Source: Euryarchaeota archaeon UBA181 (GTDB lineage Archaea; Thermoplasmatota; Poseidoniia; Poseidoniales; Thalassarchaeaceae). From it: a stretch of DNA of 5,236 nt. Positions 1 through 5,236 of this stretch are shown piece after piece. How positions within the stretch are numbered: the stretch's first letter is position 1; every line of letters begins with the position of its first letter. The notes below the pieces were generated by a model. That model was given only the letters and a program-made list of their open reading frames with translations, was not told the DNA's origin and did not search any database. Location of the stretch: NCBI GenBank assembly GCA_002496725.1, contig DALI01000060.1, positions 1 through 5,236 of the forward strand, read 5' to 3'. Made by a program: the position numbers and the translations under genes.

Positions 1-1
1 G

Positions 2-490
2 ATGGTTCCCCCAAGGAAGCAGTTCGGAACTAATTTCAGGGAGTTCTTCAAGGCACTACTATCTCCAAAAAATACATCTGAACAAGAAAGGCTCCTTGAT
101 GCATACGAAGCACTCGATCAGCTCGAAGTTCCTCATATGGCAAACAATCTAGCCAGCGAACTCTCCGGGGGGCAGTCAAAACTGGTGGATATAGGGAGAT
201 CCATGATGGGGAGCCCGAAGCTGCTTCTACTAGACGAGCCTGTTGCTGGTGTCGCAGGACCACTTGCAATGAAAATTTTCAACAATCTGAGAAACATCGT
301 AAATGAAACAGGGATATCAATTCTAATCATCGAGCATAATATGGATTTCATACTAAGACAAGGAGTCGACAGAATAGTCGTGATGAACGAGGGTGAGGTC
401 CTAATGCAAGGGACTCCAGAAGAGGTAAGAGGCAACCAGAAAGTAATCGAGGCATATCTTGGCTCGGCCGGTAAGACAGAGGAGGAATAA
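2..490 (+). CDS. livG: LivG-type branched-chain amino-acid ABC transporter ATPase, 5'-truncated by window edge
   Basis: This is the C-terminal 162 residues of an ABC ATPase that powers import across the cytoplasmic membrane. Visible are the signature LSGGQ (residues 54-58), Walker B LLLLDE (74-79), a D-loop region PVAGV and the switch histidine in IIEHNMDF (H112). The tail GTPEEVRGNQKVIEAYLG is typical of LivG in branched-chain amino-acid or urea/amide importers. Walker A and the Q-loop are absent because the gene starts before the window. The ATG at position 2 is almost certainly internal: it aligns with the segment just after the Q-loop, so roughly 95 residues are missing compared with a usual length of about 250. 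The signature helix reads SGGQSKLVDIGRSMM, with serine where the family usually has arginine after GGQ. It is followed two bases later by livF in the same operon. Substrate specificity cannot be read from the ATPase alone. Confidence 0.9.
   Translation: MVPPRKQFGTNFREFFKALLSPKNTSEQERLLDAYEALDQLEVPHMANNLASELSGGQSKLVDIGRSMMGSPKLLLLDEPVAGVAGPLAMKIFNNLRNIVNETGISILIIEHNMDFILRQGVDRIVVMNEGEVLMQGTPEEVRGNQKVIEAYLGSAGKTEEE
481..485 (+). promoter_or_regulatory. Shine-Dalgarno GGAGG for livF, inside the end of livG
   Basis: GGAGG lies in the last codons of livG, 7 bases before the GTG at 493. It decides the livF start: the ATG at 491-493 is followed directly by TGA and cannot be used, so the GTG that overlaps it by one base is the start. 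The layout implies translational coupling of livG and livF. Confidence 0.7.
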
Positions 491-492
491 AT

Positions 493-1209
493 GTGACCAG
501 GGTACTAGACGTAAAGAATCTACAAGGCGGCTATGGAGCTGTTCAGATTCTTTATGGGATAGATCTCTATGTTGAGGAGGGAGAGTTCGTCACTATCATC
601 GGACCCAACGGATGTGGTAAATCCACCCTCATTAAGACGATATTTGGAATTGCTACCTATTACTCAGGGGAGGTTTTGTACAATGGTACTGAGGTATCAG
701 GATGGAGAACAGATCAACTGGTCAACCAAGGAATAGCTTATGTCCCCCAGGTGGACAACGTCTTCCCCTCCCTTTCGGTAATGGAGAACCTACAGATGGG
801 AGGTAACAGCCTCTCTAGTATCGTTCTCAATGAGAGGATTGAAAGAGCTATCGAAATGTTCCCGGATCTAAGGGACCGGGTCCACGACTTAGCGGCTTCC
901 CTCTCAGGAGGAGAGAGGCAAATGCTCGCAATATCAAGAGCATTGATTTCAAATCCGAAATTCCTTCTGCTAGACGAGCCAACCGCCGCACTCTCTCCAC
1001 TTTACCAGCAGCAGATTATCGAAAGAATAGACTCACTGAGGGAACAGGGGATAACGGTCCTCATTGTAGAGCAGAACGCGCGACTTTCACTAGCTAGATC
1101 CGATAGAGGCTACATTGTGTCCAATGGAAAGATAGTACACACCGGAGATGCCAGGGAGATTCTGACAGATCCAGAAATCGGAGAGTACTTCCTCGGATCA
1201 ACGGAGTAA
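493..1209 (+). CDS. livF: LivF-type branched-chain amino-acid ABC transporter ATPase
   Basis: This is a complete 238-residue ABC ATPase, the usual LivF length of about 235. It pairs with LivG to form the nucleotide-binding dimer of a LivFGHMK-type importer on the cytoplasmic side of the membrane. Motifs in order: Walker A GPNGCGKST (37-45), Q-loop in IAYVPQ (Q86), signature LSGGE (137-141), and Walker B FLLLDEP (157-163). The switch position reads VEQNA with glutamine in place of histidine, which is characteristic of LivF. The C-terminus DRGYIVSNGKIVHTG...EYFLG also matches LivF. The start is a GTG two bases after the livG stop, backed by GGAGG at 481-485. The 3' end overlaps the convergent hydrolase gene by 12 bases. 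The permease (LivH/LivM) and binding-protein genes are not in the window. Transport of branched-chain amino acids is inferred from family; urea or short-chain amides are alternatives. Confidence 0.93.
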   Translation: MTRVLDVKNLQGGYGAVQILYGIDLYVEEGEFVTIIGPNGCGKSTLIKTIFGIATYYSGEVLYNGTEVSGWRTDQLVNQGIAYVPQVDNVFPSLSVMENLQMGGNSLSSIVLNERIERAIEMFPDLRDRVHDLAASLSGGERQMLAISRALISNPKFLLLDEPTAALSPLYQQQIIERIDSLREQGITVLIVEQNARLSLARSDRGYIVSNGKIVHTGDAREILTDPEIGEYFLGSTE

Positions 1210-1824
1210 TAGCGAGGTCGACAGCTCCTTCAATATCGGAAGGCACTTTTTCATTCTGTGACCATCCTCAATAACCACCAGCTCAACCTTATCCGAACTA
1301 CTGGCCACAATCTCTGAAACAGATAATGGAACCACATCATCATCCGATCCATGAACAATAATCGTCGGATGACATACCTCTGGCCATGACATCCTCTCTG
1401 CAGATTCCATGAAATTCCAACCCAGCTCTATCTCGAGCTCGAATCCCTTGTATGTCCTCGTTCCAGAATCTTTCCATTCAGCAAGGTCATCCTCAGTCAG
1501 TCTTTGAAAACTATCCGAAAGTCCGAATGCAGGGGCAATCAGCAGCAATCGAAAGTCACAATCCTGTCGCATGAATGAGGCATTGGCAACAGCCAAGCCC
1601 CCCATCGAAGATCCGACAATCAAATCATAGTCTCCCTCGTCAATACATTTGAGCAGGACACCGGTCTGGCTTTCTATGTCCCAGCCAAGCTCTGACATTG
1701 TCGGGGAAGTAACTTCCCAGCCAAGCACATCCCTCATGAATGTGGGCTTCGAGCCCGAAGGACCTCCCTCGAAACCGTGAGCGAATAGAACCCGCATTTC
1801 ATCAGATCCATTTTTCCTAGTCAA
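1198..1824 (-). CDS. YqiA/UPF0227-like alpha/beta-hydrolase (probable esterase)
   Basis: This small alpha/beta-hydrolase has 208 residues from a TTG start, or 199 from the ATG at 1795-1797. Visible motifs are the N-terminal strand and oxyanion loop RVLFAHGFEGGPSGSKP (11-27), the nucleophile elbow GSSMGG (S73), the acid loop HGSDDDVVP (probably D162) and the catalytic histidine in EDGHRM (H189). The short lidless fold and the HGF...S..K pattern resemble the YqiA/YcfP family, whose E. coli member has esterase activity on short acyl esters; the natural substrate is unknown. No signal peptide or membrane segment is seen, so it is likely cytoplasmic. The TTG start overlaps the end of the upstream PPC gene by 8 bases, suggesting coupling. 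The ATG start would begin right at the first strand, as in relatives, and is at least as likely; neither has a convincing Shine-Dalgarno. The longer form is given here. The stop lies inside the end of livF. Confidence 0.8.
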   Translation of the reverse strand: MTRKNGSDEMRVLFAHGFEGGPSGSKPTFMRDVLGWEVTSPTMSELGWDIESQTGVLLKCIDEGDYDLIVGSSMGGLAVANASFMRQDCDFRLLLIAPAFGLSDSFQRLTEDDLAEWKDSGTRTYKGFELEIELGWNFMESAERMSWPEVCHPTIIVHGSDDDVVPLSVSEIVASSSDKVELVVIEDGHRMKKCLPILKELSTSLLLR

Positions 1825-2245
1825 ACTCTAGTCCCAATAACTCAAAATCAGCAAGAGGGCAACGAGTCATGGTAGCATGATCCATGACTCTGATATGGAT
1901 CTCTGCTACAACATGCACCGTGGCTTGGAACATATGCCCTGCATGAACGCCATTGTCATCATCTGACCAGCAACAGTGGATATGGGTGAACGCCTCGCCC
2001 TTCTCTGTTCGAGCAATGTTGCCTGACAGGCTTACTAATTCAGATGGGGGGTCCAAAGGCCGTCTTTGGTAAACCCCCTCGCCATTCATGAAACCATATT
2101 GATTGTTACGAGTCCTGCCAATCCCACTTGTGATGGCCGCCGCATCAAACCCAATATCATCTGCTAGCTCTTTCAGGGAGGCGTGAATTTCTTCCCCAGG
2201 GTCTAGTCTTACGAATAAGTCGCTTCCCGAACGCGTGTGTTCCAT
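1817..2245 (-). CDS. PPC-domain (DUF296) protein
   Basis: This stand-alone PPC (plants and prokaryotes conserved, DUF296) protein has 142 residues from the ATG at 2243-2245. Domain hallmarks are LFVRLDPGEEIHASLKELA near the N-terminus, AAITSGIGR, and LVSLSGNIA. The cluster FTHIHCCWS...HAGHM supplies three conserved histidines (H88, H90, H104) that bind a metal in PPC structures. The fold is typically a trimer. In plants it is joined to AT-hooks in DNA-associated AHL proteins, but no AT-hook is present here, and the function of the prokaryotic single-domain form is not established. The frame stays open upstream to a TTG at 2333-2335 (172 residues). I chose the internal ATG because the domain begins right after it, the added 30 residues have no family counterpart, and GAGG sits 3 bases before it. 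It is the first gene of a two-gene unit with the hydrolase and is divergent from mcm. Confidence 0.82.
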   Translation of the reverse strand: MEHTRSGSDLFVRLDPGEEIHASLKELADDIGFDAAAITSGIGRTRNNQYGFMNGEGVYQRRPLDPPSELVSLSGNIARTEKGEAFTHIHCCWSDDDNGVHAGHMFQATVHVVAEIHIRVMDHATMTRCPLADFELLGLEFD

Positions 2246-2281
2246 GTGCCTCGTATCACAACCATTGATTTCAACCTCTCT

Positions 2282-2297
2282 AACAATTTTTTTCAAA
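2282..2297 (-). promoter_or_regulatory. Candidate promoter element for the PPC/hydrolase unit
   Basis: On the minus strand this reads TTTGAAAAAAATTGTTA-like, the most A/T-rich tract before the PPC gene. An archaeal TATA box centred near 2290 would place transcription start near 2264, about 19 bases before the ATG at 2245. It is not a good match to the TTTATATA consensus, so this rests on position and composition only. Confidence 0.22.
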
Positions 2298-2307
2298 CCG
2301 GCGAAAA

Positions 2308-2317
2308 TTACATGTAA
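2308..2317. repeat. Perfect palindrome TTACATGTAA, possible operator
   Basis: The ten bases TTACATGTAA equal their own reverse complement and lie in the divergent intergenic region. CCGG tetramers at 2298-2301 and 2323-2326 flank it almost symmetrically. The size and place fit a binding site for a dimeric helix-turn-helix regulator, but one 10-base palindrome can arise by chance and no regulator gene in the window points to it. Confidence 0.35.
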
Positions 2318-2338
2318 CTCCACCGGAACAAACAATCA

Positions 2339-2404
2339 CCTTCCAATGCAAATGGAAACAAGAAAACTCTCCACTGGAAGAAGGGGGGTGCATCGCTCCT
2401 TCCA
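2339..2404. repeat. Cluster of four TGGAA/TTCCA boxes upstream of mcm
   Basis: Two inverted pairs lie side by side: CCTTCCA at 2339-2345 facing TGGAA at 2353-2357, and TGGAAG at 2375-2380 facing CCTTCCA at 2398-2404. The outer copies share the 7-mer CCTTCCA. The pairs could be operator half-sites or small DNA/RNA hairpins. They lie just before the candidate TATA element of mcm, where a regulator could act. The matches are short, so confidence in function is low; the repeats themselves are directly visible. Confidence 0.4.
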
Positions 2405-2410
2405 TTTTGG

Positions 2411-2418
2411 TTATAGAC
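2411..2418 (+). promoter_or_regulatory. Candidate TATA box for mcm-gatE
   Basis: TTATAGAC is the best TATA-like element before mcm. With usual archaeal spacing of about 25 bases, transcription would start around 2437-2440, leaving a leader of roughly 15-18 bases. That leader would include GGTGG at 2443-2447, a weak Shine-Dalgarno-like stretch 7 bases before the ATG at 2455. The match to TTTATATA is only partial. Confidence 0.3.
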
Positions 2419-2454
2419 CGAGACACCCCGTCTCATATGCCCGGTGGTTAGAAG

Positions 2455-4614
2455 ATGACGATGGCAACTCATGATTCAGCCGCTAGATGGAAGACGTTTC
2501 TCTCAGAGGCCAAAGAGAAGGAGATAACCCTTCTATTATCCAAGCAGGCATCTAGTCCCGTGATTGAGGTCTCTTTTCATGAGCTAACTGGATTTGACCC
2601 CGACTTCGCAGAGGATATCCTCAGATATCCCAGGACTATACTCAGCAGCGGGCACGCCACACTCAGTGAGATTTGCAGGGATAGGGGAGAAGATTTGGAT
2701 CCTATGATCAGGGTATCAGACCTTCCAAGAGATAGCCGCCGACCCCTGAGGGACATTGGAGCCTCTGATATAGACCAACTCAGAAGCGTAGAAGTGATAG
2801 TGACAAAGATCTCCGATTTGAAACCCAGGATACATCGCGCCGTATTCATTTGTGAGGCGTGTGGTTGTACCCAAGAGGTCGACCAAGGAAATGAGAGTGA
2901 GCTCATGGAGCCGCTCCGATGCCCCACAGATACTGGTTGTGGGGCAACAACAGGAAGGGGTAAGGACTCAACCAGATTCAACCTAGTGGTAAACATCTCT
3001 AGAATGATTAACAACCAGTGGTTGGAAATCCAAGAACTCCCTGAGAACGTTCCTAGTGGGGCACAGCCTTCCCGAGGGATGGCTTTGGTGGAAGGAGATT
3101 TGGTAAACAAGCACCTGCCTGGACAGAGAATAACTGCAAATGTCATTCCAGTGGTTCGCAGTGAAGTAAAAAGAAATAAGAAAACACCAATGTTTGACAT
3201 CATTTACCATCTGGTTAGCTCCGAGCACGAAAGCGTACCATTCACAGAGATAAAAATTAGTGACGAAGACAGGGAACTGATTACTGAAGTTTCCAATAGG
3301 GAAGATCTGATCACACTCATGCAGAGATCAATAGCCCCTTCGATATTTGCTACCAGAGTAATGAATCATGTGAAGAGATCACTGGCATTACAGCTATTTG
3401 GGGGCGTCAGAAGATCAACATCTGACAAGAACCATCTCCGAGGTGACATACATATTCTCCTTATGGGTGATCCCGGGGTCGCTAAGTCGCAATTACTCAC
3501 TTACATGTCAAATCTATCTCCTAGGGGAAAATTCGCCACTGGGGGAGGGGTTTCAGGGGCAGGACTCACTGCAGCAGCAGTCAGAGATGCATTCGGTGAC
3601 GGCAGATTCGCGCTTGAGGCAGGTGTACTCCCCCTCTCTGACAGGGGCCTTGCGGCTATCGATGAATTCGATAAGATTTCGACCGAGGATAGGAGAGTCA
3701 TGCATCCAGCGATGGAGCAACAGAGGATAGATGTGGCTAAGGGAGGAATAACTGCGACACTCCCCTCAAGATGCGCTGTTTTGGCCGCAGCTAATCCAGA
3801 GGATGGCAGATTCACTAAGAGGGGCCCAAACCAGAGTGTCATGAGGATGTACAAGGAGACAGGACTTCCCGATCCATTAGCGTCTAGATTTGACATAATA
3901 TGGATGCTCAGAGACGAGGTCAAGGCAGAGGACGACTCGAGGATTGCTAGGCATATACTGGATACCAGGACCAGTGCTGTGAGCGAAACCACGATCGAGG
4001 ATACCGGATTTGATCCCTCTGATGAGGACAAGGATAGTGTATACTCGACAGGCGTAGACGGTAGCCAGCACCTCACTCTTGTATTCCTGAGGAAGTATGT
4101 GGCATATGCCAAGGCAAACATTCATCCAGATCTCGACGAAGAGGCAAAACACGCCATTCATGGGTACTATATCTCCGAGAGGCAGTCCTTCGGCAAGGAA
4201 GATCAGGAGGGTGGTAGCGATATTGTACCCATCACTGCTAGGGCCTTGGAGGCATTAGTCAGACTCACTGAGGCACATGCGAGAATGCACTTGAGGAAAG
4301 TAGCTACCAAGGAAGATGCCGCTGTCGCACTGGCAGTTTTCAAGCACTGGAGGGAAGAGTCTGGGATCGAGGACGACTCAGAGCTCTATTCAGGTGTTTC
4401 CGCAAAACAGCGAAATTCCAATCAGGTAGTCAGACAGATAGTGAGAGACCTATGTAGGGGCGATGGCATGGGACAAGCCAAACTGGCAGATATCTACAAT
4501 GGATGCATGGATAGGGGGGTTCCATCATCTGCTGTCGATGGAATTCTACAGAAGATGAGGATATCCGGAGAGTTATTCTCGCCCCGTGATGAAATATACT
4601 CATTCGCCCGTTGA
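2455..4614 (+). CDS. mcm: Replicative DNA helicase MCM
   Basis: This 719-residue protein is the archaeal MCM, the hexameric 3'-5' ATP-dependent helicase that unwinds DNA at the replication fork together with GINS and the Cdc45/RecJ homologue. The N-terminal domain (about 1-260) carries a zinc site: C133, C136 (plus C138), C156 and C162. The AAA+ core has Walker A GDPGVAKSQ (338-346), Walker B AIDEFDK (D403, E404), sensor 1 AAANP (N447), arginine finger LASRFD (R478) and sensor 2 ITARALEAL (R596). A winged helix follows at about 655-719. All catalytic residues are present and there is no intein. The protein is somewhat longer than the best-known archaeal MCMs (about 665-690), partly through an acidic stretch at 514-537 before the LRKYVAYAKANI segment. 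The start is ATG 2455, with a second in-frame ATG at 2461; GGTGG 7 bases upstream supports the first. gatE follows after four bases, so the two are probably co-transcribed. Confidence 0.97.
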   Translation: MTMATHDSAARWKTFLSEAKEKEITLLLSKQASSPVIEVSFHELTGFDPDFAEDILRYPRTILSSGHATLSEICRDRGEDLDPMIRVSDLPRDSRRPLRDIGASDIDQLRSVEVIVTKISDLKPRIHRAVFICEACGCTQEVDQGNESELMEPLRCPTDTGCGATTGRGKDSTRFNLVVNISRMINNQWLEIQELPENVPSGAQPSRGMALVEGDLVNKHLPGQRITANVIPVVRSEVKRNKKTPMFDIIYHLVSSEHESVPFTEIKISDEDRELITEVSNREDLITLMQRSIAPSIFATRVMNHVKRSLALQLFGGVRRSTSDKNHLRGDIHILLMGDPGVAKSQLLTYMSNLSPRGKFATGGGVSGAGLTAAAVRDAFGDGRFALEAGVLPLSDRGLAAIDEFDKISTEDRRVMHPAMEQQRIDVAKGGITATLPSRCAVLAAANPEDGRFTKRGPNQSVMRMYKETGLPDPLASRFDIIWMLRDEVKAEDDSRIARHILDTRTSAVSETTIEDTGFDPSDEDKDSVYSTGVDGSQHLTLVFLRKYVAYAKANIHPDLDEEAKHAIHGYYISERQSFGKEDQEGGSDIVPITARALEALVRLTEAHARMHLRKVATKEDAAVALAVFKHWREESGIEDDSELYSGVSAKQRNSNQVVRQIVRDLCRGDGMGQAKLADIYNGCMDRGVPSSAVDGILQKMRISGELFSPRDEIYSFAR

Positions 4615-4618
4615 GCAT

Positions 4619-5236
4619 ATGAGCTATAGCCCCGTGCGTGAACACATGAAGCCACTAGGTGACGTCTCAGACCCGTCATCTCTGGACCCAGAGTCGTTAG
4701 GTTTCATGTGCGGACTGGAGATTCACCAGCAACTCGCTACAGGAAAACTTCACTCTCGTATGCCAAGCGAGCTGTATGAGTTCAGTATTGAAGACGTTCC
4801 AGAAGAATGGAGCTTTTCCGAAAGAAGACTCAGAGCTGCACAGGGAGAAGGGGGGAAGATCGATGTTGCGGCTAGGTTCGAGCAACGTAGAAATCGAACC
4901 TTCGTCTACGTCCAACCACCAAATGCTGGATTGATAGAGCTAGACGAGGCTCCTCCCTTGGCTCATGACCCAGAAGCAGTCAGCGTTGTTCTGACGATGT
5001 CAGCTATGCTTGGCGCGAAACCAGTTCCCTCCCTACAGCCAATGAGGAAAACCGTGGTCGACGGCTCCAACACGAGTGGATTCCAGAGGACGACGCTAGT
5101 TTCTACAAATGGACTACTCAGAACCGAAACAGGAGAGGTCGGAATCTCTGTGATTTGTCTAGAGGAGGACTCAGCTAGGAAGCTCGATACCAGATCAACA
5201 CCCGACGGAGAAGTCGTAACATATACCCTTGACAGA
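4619..5236 (+). CDS. gatE: Glu-tRNA(Gln) amidotransferase subunit E, 3'-truncated by window edge
   Basis: The frame is open from ATG 4619 to the window end: 206 residues, about a third of the usual 620-640. GatE with GatD forms the archaeal cytoplasmic enzyme that amidates misacylated Glu-tRNA(Gln) to Gln-tRNA(Gln); GatE holds the tRNA and the kinase/transamidase site, GatD supplies ammonia. Visible family signatures are GLEIHQQL (32-39), PSEL (49-52), RKTVVDGSNTSGFQRTTL (143-160) and CLEEDSARK (180-188). DGSNTSGFQRT separates GatE from bacterial GatB. The GAD-like insert and tRNA-binding tail lie beyond the window. At KLHSRMPSEL (43-52) the protein lacks the FCxC cysteines I would expect at this position. 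The start follows the mcm stop by four bases without a clear Shine-Dalgarno; an in-frame ATG at 4646 is an alternative that still keeps the conserved domain intact. Confidence 0.93.
   Translation, partial: MSYSPVREHMKPLGDVSDPSSLDPESLGFMCGLEIHQQLATGKLHSRMPSELYEFSIEDVPEEWSFSERRLRAAQGEGGKIDVAARFEQRRNRTFVYVQPPNAGLIELDEAPPLAHDPEAVSVVLTMSAMLGAKPVPSLQPMRKTVVDGSNTSGFQRTTLVSTNGLLRTETGEVGISVICLEEDSARKLDTRSTPDGEVVTYTLDR

Larger units (their letters stand above)
2246..2454. other. Divergent intergenic region between the PPC gene and mcm
   Basis: This 209-base stretch separates two divergent genes and should hold both promoters. I see no convincing gene in it; the 79-codon plus-strand frame that crosses it (2235-2474) has no family resemblance and overlaps both neighbouring starts. 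It contains an A/T-rich tract at 2282-2297, the palindrome TTACATGTAA at 2308-2317, four TGGAA/TTCCA boxes at 2339-2404 and a TATA-like element at 2411-2418. It is the only sizeable non-coding stretch in the window. Confidence 0.75.

Noticed and set aside
491..496. ATG at 491 followed at once by TGA, as a possible minimal ORF or frameshift between livG and livF
   Set aside because: The GTG at 493 with GGAGG 7 bases upstream gives a normal LivF N-terminus, so the ATG-TGA is incidental.
1072..1080. Glutamine instead of the switch histidine in LivF, as a possible defect
   Set aside because: VEQN at this place is the normal LivF family form, so it is not a lesion.
2235..2474. A 79-codon plus-strand frame across the intergenic region before mcm
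   Set aside because: It begins antisense to the PPC gene, overlaps the mcm start, has no ribosome-binding site I can see and no recognisable domain.
2577..3203. A 208-codon open frame on the minus strand within the mcm N-domain region
   Set aside because: It is entirely antisense to the conserved MCM N-domain with low-complexity Ser/Leu content and no recognisable domain; treated as a shadow.
3466..3483. Possible intein at the MCM Walker A site, a known intein insertion point
   Set aside because: MGDPGVAKSQ is continuous and there are no intein splicing blocks anywhere in the gene.
3501..4121. A 206-codon open frame on the minus strand within mcm
   Set aside because: It lies wholly antisense to the conserved AAA+ core of mcm, is rich in Ser/Leu as expected for a shadow frame, and matches no family I know.
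4697..4915. A 72-codon minus-strand frame over the gatE start region
   Set aside because: It is antisense to clear GatE signatures and carries no recognisable motif.

Overview
This window looks archaeal. It encodes an MCM replicative helicase with a zinc-binding N-domain and a C-terminal winged helix, and the start of GatE, the archaeal Glu-tRNA(Gln) amidotransferase subunit E, which is found essentially only in Archaea. Arginine codons are mostly AGA/AGG and ATA is common for isoleucine, which fits many archaea. Base composition is fairly balanced by eye. A planktonic euryarchaeal lineage related to Thermoplasmatota (Marine Group II/III-like) is my best guess, but this is inference from gene content and style, not shown by the sequence.

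Layout. (1) Positions 2-1209, plus strand: the 3' part of a LivG-type ABC ATPase followed at once by a complete LivF-type ATPase. These are the two ATPases of a branched-chain amino-acid (or related amide/urea) importer; its permeases and binding protein must lie upstream, outside the window. (2) Positions 1198-2245, minus strand: a two-gene unit of a PPC-domain (DUF296) protein followed by a small YqiA/UPF0227-like alpha/beta hydrolase. The hydrolase converges on livF, and their 3' ends overlap by 12 bases. (3) Positions 2246-2454: a 209-base divergent intergenic region with candidate promoters in both directions, a perfect 10-base palindrome and a cluster of four TGGAA/TTCCA boxes. (4) Positions 2455-5236, plus strand: mcm, then only four bases later gatE, which runs off the right edge.

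The genes form three transcription units: amino-acid uptake, an uncharacterised PPC/hydrolase pair, and a replication/translation pair (MCM helicase and tRNA-dependent Gln-tRNA synthesis). There is no RNA gene, mobile element, CRISPR array or intein that I can support. I see no clearly new system. The points most worth a second look are the regulatory-looking repeats before mcm, the mcm-gatE pairing, and the GatE N-terminus that lacks the cysteines I expect there.
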